DNA of 64,000 bases from Panacagrimonas sp046594215 (GCA_046594215.1 JBKJPX010000014.1:62001-126000), one strand, 5' to 3'; positions 41,967-50,590 are shown, numbered from the stretch's first letter. Notes: generated by a model from the letters alone, not told the origin. Numbers and translations are program-made.

Positions 41967-43310
41967 TCAAAGCTGCGCCTTCAGCGCCGCCGCCTGTTCC
42001 GGGAACCAGGGTCCGTTGGCCTTGAGCGCCTCGGCGGCCACGCGCTTAGCGTCGTCCAGCCGGCCCAGCCGTTTGAGCGCCTTGACGCGCTGCTCAGCGA
42101 CTCGCAGGCGGTTCTCGCCGTAGGCGCGCGAGGCGGCGCGCTCCAGGTAGGGCAGCGCCTCGGACGCGCGCTCGCGGTCGAGCAGGCTGCGGCCAAAACG
42201 GTAGGGGTAGACGTAGTCGTCGGGCCAGGTCGCGACCATGCGCGGCATCAAAGCGTCGTAGTCGTCCCAGCGCTGCGCCTGCTCGATGTAGAAGCGCAGA
42301 TTGTCGGCGGCACTGCGATCGCGCCCGAGGTCGTCGGCTACACGTGCCTGCAGGTTCGCGATCGCGCGGTCGAACGTGCGCTTGCGCGCCTCGGCATCGC
42401 CGAGCCTTCCCTGCAGATCGGCCAGCGTGAGCACGGCGCTGCGTTCGTCGGCGCAGCGCGGCCCGTCCGCAAGCACCTGTGCCCGCACGAGTTGCTCGAG
42501 CGGCGCGCGCTGCGACTCGAGCAGTGCGTCCGGCTTCTCGTCCGCACCCACGCAGAACTGGTAGCGCTGCACCTCGTAAGGCAACTCGCAACCGGCCTTG
42601 GCGAAGACCACGGGCGCCACGGCCGTACAGATTTCAGACGACTGGTTCTGCGCGGCTTCCAGGAGTCGCAGACGCGCAAGGCGATCGTTCAGTCCGGCGT
42701 CCGGCTCGAAGGCCCTGCGCACGTGACCCGGCAGGTCGTAGAACCAGCGCAGTCCGCCCTCGGCGTCGTTGCGCGCCTCGAAGGCCTTGAGCGCGGCATC
42801 CGCGGCGTCGCGTCCTTTCTTGCCGCCCGCGCCGGCGGTGGCGCGCAGATCGTCCAGTCGTGCGCCCGGCGCGAGGAAGCGTTCCATCTGCGCATAGAAG
42901 GCTTCGCGCGTCTGTTCGCCGAGGATGCGACCGACTTCGCGGCCCTGCGCGTCGAGCACGACGTAAGCGGGCAGCGGCTTGAGGTCCCAGGCCTGCATCT
43001 GCGCCGCGCCCTCGGGGCTGTCGGCGTCGACCTCGACCACCAGCGCGCGGCGCTTGAGTTCGCCCCACTCGATACCGTTGTGGACGTGGCGCGCCATGTA
43101 GTAGCAGGAGTAGCACCAGGGCGCGCGGAAATCGACGAGGATCGGCAGGCGACGCTTGGCGGCGCTCTGCACGGCCCCCTTCAGCGCGGGCGAAACGATC
43201 GACGCCGCAACCTGCGGTTGCGCGACGGGCCTGGCCCCGAACGCGGACGTCGCGACACCGGCCATGAGGCAGACCAGTACGAGACCGCGACTCGACAGCA
43301 GGACGTTCAT
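41967..43310 (-). CDS. Exported thioredoxin-fold protein with helical repeat region
   Basis: 447 residues. Signal peptide (about 1-25), thioredoxin-like domain with redox motif CYSC (Cys66, Cys69) in VDFRAPWCYSCYYMARHV and the cis-proline segment LKPLPAYVVLD, then a helical C-terminal region with TPR-like repeats (about 290-447). The first domain resembles the C-terminal part of DsbD. Suggests a periplasmic thiol reductase or oxidase attached to a protein-interaction module. 3 bases after the preceding gene of the lipid cassette; 124 bases with nothing obvious separate it from purU. Confidence 0.75.
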   Translation of the reverse strand: MNVLLSSRGLVLVCLMAGVATSAFGARPVAQPQVAASIVSPALKGAVQSAAKRRLPILVDFRAPWCYSCYYMARHVHNGIEWGELKRRALVVEVDADSPEGAAQMQAWDLKPLPAYVVLDAQGREVGRILGEQTREAFYAQMERFLAPGARLDDLRATAGAGGKKGRDAADAALKAFEARNDAEGGLRWFYDLPGHVRRAFEPDAGLNDRLARLRLLEAAQNQSSEICTAVAPVVFAKAGCELPYEVQRYQFCVGADEKPDALLESQRAPLEQLVRAQVLADGPRCADERSAVLTLADLQGRLGDAEARKRTFDRAIANLQARVADDLGRDRSAADNLRFYIEQAQRWDDYDALMPRMVATWPDDYVYPYRFGRSLLDRERASEALPYLERAASRAYGENRLRVAEQRVKALKRLGRLDDAKRVAAEALKANGPWFPEQAAALKAQL

Positions 43311-43313
43311 GGT

Positions 43314-44063
43314 TCAGCCAAGCGGCGGCAGGTTCTTGGGCGCATCGGCCGGCGCCTGCGCGGGATAGATGATGCGCGCCTCGTACACCTTCTCGGTGGC
43401 GGGATCGATCACGTTCGACGGACCCCGGTATTCGAGCAGCCGCTCCTGTTCCGGGTCGTAGGTCAGTTCCAGGTTTGGCGCCACCATGCGCAGAAGCGAG
43501 TTGGCTTCGACCAGGAAGCGCACTGCCTTCTTGCCCTCGAAGGTGGTGTCCTCGACGCGCTTCGCGCGGAATTTGTAGCTGTCGAGATTACCCGCGGCGA
43601 CGAAGGTGAAGGCCACCGTCTTGTGATCGAGCAGTTCCTTGAAGTGGGCACGCAGGAAGCTGTGGAAGCCGGAGTCGGCGGCGATCGGCGCCTTGTTGTC
43701 GACCGTCGCGGTCTTGCGCTTGCCGTTGCTCGACTTCGACATCGCGATCTCGCCGGCGGTGACGCTGGTGATCGCCTCCTGGTAGTGGAGCGCCGGCAGC
43801 TGGTAGTCATAGACGGGAATGAACGGGCTGGCAGAGAAGTCCATCTTCTTCTCGCCGAGCAAGGTCCCGTCCTTGCCGAAATACCGGATCGACCCGCCCA
43901 GCCACCTGTCACCGGAGAGCTTCTGCTCATGGACCTCGGTGTAGAGGTACGCGTTGGTCTTCAGGTCGTAGGCGTAGCCATAGAAACGGGCCGTCGTGTC
44001 GGCCGCGAACGATGCCAGCGGCGCGAAGCCCAGAAGGCTGGCGAGGAGAAGCACGCGCGTCAT
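43314..44063 (-). CDS. Exported protein of unknown function
   Basis: 249 residues. Signal peptide MTRVLLLASLLGFAPLASFA. The mature part is beta-rich with repeated aromatic/charged patterns (RFYGYAYDLKTNAYLYTEVH, GKDGTLLGEKKMDFSASPF). I do not recognise the family; the shape recalls DUF3108-like periplasmic proteins, but that is a guess. The start ATG 44063 overlaps the stop of the metallo-hydrolase gene (ATGA); an ATG 9 bases earlier is possible. Position between a lipid-acting hydrolase and a thioredoxin-fold protein suggests an envelope role. Confidence 0.7.
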   Translation of the reverse strand: MTRVLLLASLLGFAPLASFAADTTARFYGYAYDLKTNAYLYTEVHEQKLSGDRWLGGSIRYFGKDGTLLGEKKMDFSASPFIPVYDYQLPALHYQEAITSVTAGEIAMSKSSNGKRKTATVDNKAPIAADSGFHSFLRAHFKELLDHKTVAFTFVAAGNLDSYKFRAKRVEDTTFEGKKAVRFLVEANSLLRMVAPNLELTYDPEQERLLEYRGPSNVIDPATEKVYEARIIYPAQAPADAPKNLPPLG

Positions 44064-45121
44064 GGCAGGCATCCGGGATAGGCAGGCAGCGATGGGACAT
44101 CGTATCCGCCGCCGAATTCCGGCGCGCGGAACGCGGACTCCGGCACGCCCCTGGCCTCGCGTGCGATCGCCAGATCCTTGACCGGCTCGAACTGGCCGTC
44201 GTCCGACAGTTCGAAGGTGCCGAAGTGCACGCCCATGCTCGCGGCCGCGCCCAGGTCCAGGTGCGCCTGCACCGCTTCGGCCGGGTCCATGTGCTGATAG
44301 GCGGTCAGCCATCGCGGCTTGTACGCGCCGATCGGCAGGAAGGCGTAGCGCATCGGTCCGAACCGGGCGCGCGCCCCGGCGAAGTGATCGCCGTAGCCGG
44401 TGTCGCCGGCGAAGTAGACCGGCCCACCGTCGGTGTCGATCACGAACGACAGCCACAGGCTCCGGTTGCGCGAGATCGGCGAACGGCCGGTCCAGTGCTT
44501 GGCCTGCGCACCCCAGAGCTTGCAGCCGTTGGGCATCGCCCAGGACTGCCACCAGTCGAGTTCCACCGTGCGCTCGATACCCTCTTCGTGCAAGGCCTGC
44601 GCCTGGCCCAGGCCGACCACGAACACGGGATCGAACTGGTCGCGCAGCTTGACCAGCGTCGGCAGGTCGAGATGATCGTAGTGGTCGTGACTGATCAGGA
44701 CGATGTCGATGCGCGGCAGGTCGTCGAAGGCGATACCGGGCGGCGTGTAGCGTCGCGGCCCCGCAAAACCGGCGGGACTGGCGCGCTCCGACCAGATCGG
44801 GTCCGTGAGGATGTTCTGGCCGTCCACCTGGATCAGCGTCGTCGCGTGCCCGATGAAGGTCACGTGCAGCCTGCGGTCGCTGACGCCCGCCGGCGGTGCG
44901 GGACCCGTCGGCGCCGTCAGGTCGCGCGTCCACTCCCCGGCCTGGCGCGTGCGGTAGTAGTGCCAGAGGTCGCGCCAGGTCTTGTCGAAGCGGCCGTCGG
45001 GGTTGTAGAAGACCTCGCCGTCGAAGTGGCCGGACAGCGGGCCGTGATAAGCGGCCGTGCCAAGGCCCGCCACGCAGATCATCAGCGCGCCGACGGCGCG
45101 CTGCCCTCGAGAAAACCTCAC
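44060..45121 (-). CDS. Metallo-beta-lactamase-fold hydrolase, NAPE-PLD-like
   Basis: 353 residues. N-terminal hydrophobic segment (GALMICVAGLGTAAYHGPL) suggests membrane attachment or export. Metal-binding HDHYDH is in VLISHDHYDHLDLPTL; other ligands appear in LHVTFIGHATTLIQVDG, YFAGDTGYGDHF and GVHFGTFELSDD. The C-terminal half matches the N-acyl-phosphatidylethanolamine phospholipase D group of MBL proteins (COG2220), which act on lipids, though bacterial members are poorly characterised. GTG 45121 begins 2 bases after the methyltransferase stop. Confidence 0.82.
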   Translation of the reverse strand: MRFSRGQRAVGALMICVAGLGTAAYHGPLSGHFDGEVFYNPDGRFDKTWRDLWHYYRTRQAGEWTRDLTAPTGPAPPAGVSDRRLHVTFIGHATTLIQVDGQNILTDPIWSERASPAGFAGPRRYTPPGIAFDDLPRIDIVLISHDHYDHLDLPTLVKLRDQFDPVFVVGLGQAQALHEEGIERTVELDWWQSWAMPNGCKLWGAQAKHWTGRSPISRNRSLWLSFVIDTDGGPVYFAGDTGYGDHFAGARARFGPMRYAFLPIGAYKPRWLTAYQHMDPAEAVQAHLDLGAAASMGVHFGTFELSDDGQFEPVKDLAIAREARGVPESAFRAPEFGGGYDVPSLPAYPGCLP

Positions 45122-45123
45122 GG

Positions 45124-46167
45124 TCAGCGCTTCTCGAACAGGTAGTGGCCCACGCCCCACTCGTTGCCGTCCGCGTAGCCGAACAGCTCCGCGACCGCCA
45201 TGTAAAACATGCGCCAGCGCTGGAACCAGATCGCCGCGTCCTTCTCGCCGTAGGCCTTGCGGAAGACCTCCATGATCGGCTGCCTGGCAGCGTCCATGCG
45301 CGCGAGCCAATGGTTCGCGGTCTTCTCGTAGTGCTGGCCGCCGATCCACCAGTGCTTGGTCACTCTCAGATCGTCCTGGAAGTGCATCAGCAGGTTCTCC
45401 GAAGGCATCGTGCCGCCGCGGAAGAAGTAGCGCGTCATCCAGTCGTCCTGACGCTTGTCCTCGAAGTGATAGGCCAGAAGCTTGTGCACGAAGATGTGCA
45501 CGAACAACCGCGCCTCCGGCTTCATCCAGCGGGACACCTTGTTGAGCAGCAGGCCGTAGTTCTTCATGTGCTCGAACATCTCGATCGAGATCACGCGGTC
45601 GAAGCCCCTGCCGAGATGTTCTTCCGGCATTTCGAACTCGGCGATGTTGCCCGTGAGGATCGTGAGGTTCTCGATGCCGCGCTCTTTGGCGCGCTGCATG
45701 ATGAATTCACGCTGGCCGTGCGAGTTCGACAGGCCCACCACCTGCGTACGCGTGAACTTCTCGGCGAGCCACAGCGAGACCGAGCCCCAGCCGCAGCCCA
45801 GGTCCAGCACGCGCATGTCCTCGCCCACGCCCAGGCGCTCGAGGTAGTGGGTGAGCATCAGCTCTTCGGCGGCCTCCAGAGACTCGTTGCCCGCCGGGTA
45901 CAGGCAGCACGAGTACTTGAGCTTCGGTCCCAGGTGCAGGTGGAAGAACTCCGCCGGCACCTCGTAGTGCTGCTCGTTGGCCAGCGGCGCGTCGATCGCG
46001 ATCGGGCTGTTGCGCAGTTCTTCCAGAAACTCGTTGAAGCGCCGCGAGCGGAACTCGCCGTCGTCCGCCGCCTCGTCGACCAGCCGCTTGGCCATCAGGG
46101 CGCGCATGCCGGCGCGCGTCAGCCGGTCGGGAATGAAGCCTCGTTCGCAGAGATCAATCAGGGACAT
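45124..46167 (-). CDS. Cyclopropane-fatty-acid-synthase-like SAM methyltransferase
   Basis: 347 residues. SAM-binding motif RVLDLGCGWGSVSLWLAEKF, then VVGLSNSHGQREFI, ISIEMFEHMKNYGLLLNKVS and FVHIFVHK, close to the CFA synthase/Mmas fold. Shorter at the N-terminus than E. coli Cfa (382 residues) and lacking an obvious additional domain. Probably methylates or cyclopropanates the acyl chains of membrane lipids. Between DUF1295 and NAPE-PLD-like genes. ATG 46167 is preferred by alignment; the ribosome site is weak. Confidence 0.85.
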   Translation of the reverse strand: MSLIDLCERGFIPDRLTRAGMRALMAKRLVDEAADDGEFRSRRFNEFLEELRNSPIAIDAPLANEQHYEVPAEFFHLHLGPKLKYSCCLYPAGNESLEAAEELMLTHYLERLGVGEDMRVLDLGCGWGSVSLWLAEKFTRTQVVGLSNSHGQREFIMQRAKERGIENLTILTGNIAEFEMPEEHLGRGFDRVISIEMFEHMKNYGLLLNKVSRWMKPEARLFVHIFVHKLLAYHFEDKRQDDWMTRYFFRGGTMPSENLLMHFQDDLRVTKHWWIGGQHYEKTANHWLARMDAARQPIMEVFRKAYGEKDAAIWFQRWRMFYMAVAELFGYADGNEWGVGHYLFEKR

Positions 46168-46171
46168 TTCG

Positions 46172-46201
46172 GAATGTGGAATGGGGAATGAGGAGTGCGG
46201 A
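46172..46201. repeat. Short GGAATG direct repeats
   Basis: Four imperfect 7-base units (GGAATGT, GGAATGG, GGAATGA, GGAGTGC) fill the gap between the CFA-like and DUF1295 genes. On the minus strand this is a pyrimidine-rich leader before the methyltransferase start. Function unknown. Confidence 0.5.
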
Positions 46202-46205
46202 ACGA

Positions 46206-46985
46206 TTACTTGCGCGGCGGAAGCGGGATCAGCGCCGAGGTCGTGCGAACGTATTCGGCGTAGTCGCGCTTGCGACGGATCATCTCGGCCTCCATGAGCG
46301 GCACGCCGGACATCTTCATGAGCAGGAAGGCCATCACCAGCGGCGCGCCCAGCGTGACCCACCACCACGGCATGCCCCAGGCCAGCACGACGTAGGCCAT
46401 CCAGTGCAGGCACTCGAAGAAATAGTTGGGATGGCGCGACCAGCGCCACAGGCCCACGCGGCAGACCTCGCCCTTGTTCGAGGAGTCGGTGCGGAAGCGC
46501 TCGAGCTGGGCATCCGCGATCCCCTCGCCCGCCACCGACGCGATCCAGATCGCGATCGCCGCCACGAAACAGGCCACCGGCGGCAAGTCGTCACGCCACG
46601 CCAGCGGCAGGAAGGCGCTGGCCGAGAGCATCAGGGTGAACAAGTTCTGGAACTGGAAGAACCAGAACATGTTGCGGTCGGCGTGCGCGCCCCAGTCCTT
46701 TCGGAACTTCGCGTACCGCCAGTCCTCCGGCTTCCCCCAGTTGCGAAGGAACAGATGTACGCCCAGGCGCAGTCCCCAGGCGCCACCCATCGCGGCCATC
46801 GCGAGCCGCACCAGGGGGGGCGCGTCACCCAGGGCCGCGTAGAAAACGGCCAGGCCGCCCAGGGTCACCGCCCACACCGAATCCACCAGCCCGCCGTTGC
46901 GGGTACGCAACTGCACGATCCAGGCGAACGTCTTGGCCGCGATCACGATCGCGACAGAAATCAGGAAAGCCTTGAGAGGCGTCAT
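46206..46985 (-). CDS. DUF1295 membrane protein (steroid-reductase / ICMT superfamily)
   Basis: 259 residues with six or seven membrane segments. The motif LWRWSRHPNYFFECLHW near residue 170 and the C-terminal PLMEAEMIRRKRDYAEYVRTTS are diagnostic of DUF1295, related to isoprenylcysteine methyltransferases and steroid 5-alpha reductases. These proteins frequently sit beside CFA-like methyltransferases. The enzymatic role is not established. ATG 46985 by homology. Confidence 0.88.
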   Translation of the reverse strand: MTPLKAFLISVAIVIAAKTFAWIVQLRTRNGGLVDSVWAVTLGGLAVFYAALGDAPPLVRLAMAAMGGAWGLRLGVHLFLRNWGKPEDWRYAKFRKDWGAHADRNMFWFFQFQNLFTLMLSASAFLPLAWRDDLPPVACFVAAIAIWIASVAGEGIADAQLERFRTDSSNKGEVCRVGLWRWSRHPNYFFECLHWMAYVVLAWGMPWWWVTLGAPLVMAFLLMKMSGVPLMEAEMIRRKRDYAEYVRTTSALIPLPPRK

Positions 46986-47053
46986 GGCGAGGCACGTTAC
47001 ACCTCGTTGATTACGCAGCGCACGCCGCTGCGGATTCGCCGCGTCGCGAGCAA

Positions 47054-47824
47054 CTACTCGAGCAGCAGCTGCGCAAGTCGTGCGCGATCGGCGTCGGCGA
47101 GGCCCAGGGCTTCGCGCAGGAAGCGGTCCTCGCCGCCCCAGCCCGAATCGATCGCCTCGAACGAAGCCTCCAGGTATTCCGGCGCCGCCGCTCCGACCGC
47201 CGCGTAGGCGCCAGGATCGACGTCCCGATGGAACAGGTGCCAGAGCTCGCGTCGATGCAGGGGCCGGTCGCTGATCACGTAGTCGGCAAGGATCGCGTCG
47301 CGGGGCACGCCCAGGCACAACAGGATGATCGCGGCAGCAAAACCTGTGCGGTCCTTCCCGCTGGCGCAATGCACGAGGAATGGCAGCGCACCTGGCTCGA
47401 GCAAGGCCTTGAACATCCCCGCGTAGAACTCGCGGTGGACCGTAGCGATCGCGCGATAGTGATCTCGCATGTAGGCGCGGGCACCGTCGCCCATCATCTC
47501 GCCGCGGTTGACCGCGTCCCAGGCAGCCTGCGTGCCCTGCGGCGTGAAGCCCAGGCCAAGGCTGCGCGGCGGCGTCGCCGAGGGCAGACGATTGGGCCAG
47601 CGCTCGCGCTCTTTTTCGGCGCGGAAGTCACAGACGGTGCGGATCCCCAGCGCCGCGAAGCGCTCGAGATCGGCGTCGGTGAACTGCCACAGTGCATCGG
47701 AGCGGTAGAGGCGTCCGCGTGCGACGCGCCGGCCGTCACGCGTGATCGCGCCGCCGAAGTCGCGGAAATTGATCGCGCCTTCGAACGCGATTCGGTCTTC
47801 GGGTCGGCCGGTTTCTGGCGTCAT
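47054..47824 (-). CDS. Tyrosine phosphatase family protein
   Basis: 256 residues. Active-site loop VHCASGKDRTG with Cys153 and Arg159, and the N-terminal EGAINFRDFGGAITRDGRRVARGRLYRSDAL, both typical of the bacterial Y_phosphatase3 group (MptpB and LipA-like lipid/tyrosine phosphatases). Cytosolic, no signal peptide. Substrate could be a phosphotyrosine or a phosphoinositide-like molecule. Divergent from the swivel-domain gene, with the operator palindrome between them. Confidence 0.88.
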   Translation of the reverse strand: MTPETGRPEDRIAFEGAINFRDFGGAITRDGRRVARGRLYRSDALWQFTDADLERFAALGIRTVCDFRAEKERERWPNRLPSATPPRSLGLGFTPQGTQAAWDAVNRGEMMGDGARAYMRDHYRAIATVHREFYAGMFKALLEPGALPFLVHCASGKDRTGFAAAIILLCLGVPRDAILADYVISDRPLHRRELWHLFHRDVDPGAYAAVGAAAPEYLEASFEAIDSGWGGEDRFLREALGLADADRARLAQLLLE

Positions 47825-47852
47825 GACGGGCAGGTCTGGAACGTTGCAGTGA

Positions 47853-47880
47853 TTGTTCTACAATCGCGTAGAACTATACC
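47853..47880 (+). promoter_or_regulatory. Promoter with palindromic operator before the swivel-domain gene
   Basis: Plus strand: -35 TTGTTC (47853-47858), 16-base spacer, -10 TATACC (47875-47880). A perfect inverted repeat GTTCTAC-N6-GTAGAAC occupies 47855-47874, the spacer and the last bases of the -35, a position typical of TetR-type or other dimeric repressor sites. A TACAAT at 47859-47864 is a rival -10. The predicted leader is about 60 bases. Confidence 0.6.
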
Positions 47881-47944
47881 GGCCCCCTTTGTACATGCGG
47901 TGCAGGCGGGCCGACAACGGAAAAAAACCTAGCGAGGAGTTTCG

Positions 47945-48688
47945 ATGGCCAGACTGTTCGTGGATACCGACAAGTTCTCCGACGGTGAAGGGCCGCCGAT
48001 CGTCGACGCGTACCACAGCGCGCTCAAGGACCTTGTGCGCCGCAAGCTCGATGCGTCGGGCGGCGACTGGAACGATTTTGTGTTCGGCAAGGCCCAGGAG
48101 CTGATCACGGCCAGCGATATCGAGGCCGTCGAAGCCCGTCTGCTGGCGACCGGCCACCGGTTCACGGTCTCCGCGATGATCTCGCAACGCGAGCGCCCGG
48201 ACGCCTACAAGGCGCCGGCCGGCAGCGAAGACCCCGCGACATTCTCGTTCGAACATGCCGAGGCGCGCGTCGCACAGGCCGACGATCGGGGACGCGAGGT
48301 GCGCGGCCAGGGGGACAACGTGGTGCAGAACGCGAAGAACACGGTCGGCACCGCGCGCTACTTCCGCAACAACGACAACGTCCTGCAGTGCCTCAACGAA
48401 GGGGTCCCGCCCGAAACCATCGCCATCATCGACGACAGCGGCGGCACACTCACCGCGCCGATCCTGGAGAAGTTCAAAGGCGTGATCTGCGCCGGCGGCA
48501 CCATCCGTTCTCACCTGGGCATCCTGACCCGCGAGTACGGCATTCCCTGCCTGATGAACGCGAAGATCAGCGGCATCCACGAAGGCGACACGGTGGAACT
48601 CGAGACCTCCGGCCCGGCCAAGACCGGCGAGATGTACCAGCGCGGCGAAGACGGTTCGGTGCGCATCTGGAAGCACGCCAGAAAGTGA
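47945..48688 (+). CDS. Stand-alone PEP-utiliser phosphohistidine (swivel) domain protein
   Basis: 247 residues. The C-terminal 100 residues contain the mobile-domain pattern CAGGTIRSHLGILTREYGIP, where His190 aligns with the phosphohistidine of PEP synthase, pyruvate phosphate dikinase and enzyme I. The N-terminal 90 residues (MARLFVDTDKFSDGEGPP onward) are not recognised, and no ATP-grasp or PEP-binding barrel is present. The residues before His are Arg-Ser rather than the common Thr-Ser/Cys. GAGGAG lies 5 bases before ATG 47945. Five bases separate it from the next gene, so the two proteins probably act together, perhaps as parts of a split phosphotransfer enzyme; this is inference. Confidence 0.8.
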   Translation: MARLFVDTDKFSDGEGPPIVDAYHSALKDLVRRKLDASGGDWNDFVFGKAQELITASDIEAVEARLLATGHRFTVSAMISQRERPDAYKAPAGSEDPATFSFEHAEARVAQADDRGREVRGQGDNVVQNAKNTVGTARYFRNNDNVLQCLNEGVPPETIAIIDDSGGTLTAPILEKFKGVICAGGTIRSHLGILTREYGIPCLMNAKISGIHEGDTVELETSGPAKTGEMYQRGEDGSVRIWKHARK

Positions 48689-48693
48689 ATCCC

Positions 48694-50256
48694 ATGAGCA
48701 AAAAAGAATTCAGCTATGCGCAGCTGCTGGAAACCAACAACCTGTTGCAGAACCACGGCGAGGAGACCTACTGGCTGTGCGTCACGCGCACGGTGCAGGA
48801 GTCCAAGCTGTTCCCCGTCTCGGCCTACATCCTGCTCTCCTACCTCAACGCGTTCTACCGCTGGCCGACCCTGCTGCGGAAGATCGAGAAGCACATGCCG
48901 GCCGAGCGTATCGCCGACCGCGTGCGCAACGCCACCACCAAGATCGAGACGATCGGGACCGGCTGGTGCCTGCCCAATTTTTATCTCCTGGGCCGTGAGC
49001 ATCTGATCAACATGGGCATGATCCGGCCGCAGGACGGACTGGAAGACGTGGCCTACGTGCTCGACTTCTGGAAGCGCTACTCGCTGTCCTGGCGTCGCAA
49101 CGAGGGTCACATCAGCGCCCGCGAAGCCAATCATCGCTGCCAGATCTACCCCGAGCGCAAGCTGCAGGTGTTCCACGCCGACCAGTATCCCTGCGAGGCG
49201 GGCGACGCCCTGCACGCGGCGGCCGGCAAGTTCATGGCCGCGACCGCGCAGTTCGGCTTCCTGGCCTCGTGCGAGTCCCGCGTGTCGATGACCGCGCACG
49301 GCCCTTACAAGATGTCCGACAACGTCGAGATGCTGGTGCGCAATTTCTACGACCTGTCGCAGTCCGACTATCCCTGGCTGGACGGCGTGGGCGACGACAT
49401 CCCTTACAACTGCCTGACCGTCACCACCTCGGTGAAGGACACGCACTTCTACCTCGTCGACGACTGGGGCAGCTTCGAGGCCAAGCCCGACTACAAGGCC
49501 GAGAACATCTGCGGCATCGGGCTCTACACCTCGGACCCGCTGACCGAGACCCACGTACCGGTGGGGATGGGCAGCCGCGAGGAGCTGGTCAAGACCTTCG
49601 AGGACCTGGCCGAGAAGATGCGCGAGGCCAACACCAAGCTCTGGCGGCGCATGACGACCTTCACGCGCGACCAGCTGCTGGATGCCGGCGCGCTGGTGTA
49701 CTACTCGATCATCAAGGACATCGCCCACTTCGCGGGCTGCTACGAGATCGACGACTGGATGCAGATCGACGAGCGCGCGAACCGCTTCCGCGGTCTGCTC
49801 AACGACGAGTATTCGAACGAGGTGCTCGGTGCGATGCTGGTGCCCCTGACCCTGCCAAGCTCGCAGGTGCAGGAGTACTTCATGATGCTGCACGGCAACC
49901 AGGCGCGCCGCGTCTACACGCCGTTCCAGTACGCGCTGCTGGGCAAGGACGACTACGTGGGCTCGGTCGGCGGCCTGCGGCCCGGCAGCAGCACGCTGCC
50001 CAAGAAGGTCGACCGCTACGTCACTTCGCAAGGGCCGCTGACCAACGCCGAGTTCAACAAGCGGGTGAAAGCCTTCACGCCCGCGCTCGCCACCGAAAAA
50101 TTCCGCGACCTCGACGAGACCTGGGTGAAGTACCACCACGACACGCCGCTGGCCAACGAGATGTACACGATCGAACAGCAGTACTCGCGCAAGCTCAAGG
50201 GCAAGGGTGCGGGGCTACGCCGGGCCGACGTCGAGGCGCTGCGCGACAAGTCGTAG
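48694..50256 (+). CDS. Unrecognised 520-residue protein paired with the swivel-domain protein
   Basis: 520 residues, cytosolic, no signal peptide and no clear membrane segments. I do not recognise the family. Visible features: many conserved-looking Trp, Tyr, Cys and His residues (for example GTGWCLPNFYLLGREHLINMG, REANHRCQIYPERKLQVFH, HFAGCYEIDDWMQIDERAN), a C-terminal Lys/Arg-rich tail, and codon usage like its neighbours. No Walker, Rossmann or ATP-grasp motif is visible. ATG 48694 is preceded by GAAAGTGAATCCC and follows the swivel gene by 5 bases, giving a two-gene operon. Confidence 0.8.
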   Translation: MSKKEFSYAQLLETNNLLQNHGEETYWLCVTRTVQESKLFPVSAYILLSYLNAFYRWPTLLRKIEKHMPAERIADRVRNATTKIETIGTGWCLPNFYLLGREHLINMGMIRPQDGLEDVAYVLDFWKRYSLSWRRNEGHISAREANHRCQIYPERKLQVFHADQYPCEAGDALHAAAGKFMAATAQFGFLASCESRVSMTAHGPYKMSDNVEMLVRNFYDLSQSDYPWLDGVGDDIPYNCLTVTTSVKDTHFYLVDDWGSFEAKPDYKAENICGIGLYTSDPLTETHVPVGMGSREELVKTFEDLAEKMREANTKLWRRMTTFTRDQLLDAGALVYYSIIKDIAHFAGCYEIDDWMQIDERANRFRGLLNDEYSNEVLGAMLVPLTLPSSQVQEYFMMLHGNQARRVYTPFQYALLGKDDYVGSVGGLRPGSSTLPKKVDRYVTSQGPLTNAEFNKRVKAFTPALATEKFRDLDETWVKYHHDTPLANEMYTIEQQYSRKLKGKGAGLRRADVEALRDKS

Positions 50257-50272
50257 GTGGCGCGGCGCGCGA

Positions 50273-50590
50273 TCAGGCCTTGCGCGGCGCGGGCTTCACG
50301 ACGGCCGCGAAGACCTTGAGACCGGCGCCCGTGTCGACCGCGCGCCGGTAGGCCTCGAGCACCGGCGCGTCCATCGCGTCGCCGGCGTCCTGTGGCAAGG
50401 TTCCGGCGCGCGTGATGTCGACTTCGACCCAGCCCTGCGACTGCGCCGCAGCCGCGGCGGCGGCGAGATCGTGCTCGCGGCCCGGCGACTGGCGCAGGAA
50501 GATCAGCATCGGGTGGTGCTCGCCGGCCGGGACGTCCTCGACGCTGGCGGACTCGGCAACCGCGCTGAACATGTGGATCTCGTGGCTCAT
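50273..50590 (-). CDS. Small hypothetical protein
   Basis: 105 residues, not recognised. Starts MSHEIHMFSAVAES, contains PMLIFLRQSPGREHDLAAAAAAAQSQGW and a C-terminal VDTGAGLKVFAAVVKPAPRKA. No signal or membrane segment. Convergent with the 520-residue gene, 16 bases apart. Coding status is supported by third-position GC bias and by the lack of a competing frame, but the evidence is modest. The 212 bases before the MFS gene show no other feature. Confidence 0.6.
   Translation of the reverse strand: MSHEIHMFSAVAESASVEDVPAGEHHPMLIFLRQSPGREHDLAAAAAAAQSQGWVEVDITRAGTLPQDAGDAMDAPVLEAYRRAVDTGAGLKVFAAVVKPAPRKA

Noticed and set aside
47045..47062. GAGCAACTACT match with the rnpB P3 hairpin
   Set aside because: Only 11 bases, partly within the end of the phosphatase coding region and without the flanking stem; judged as chance.
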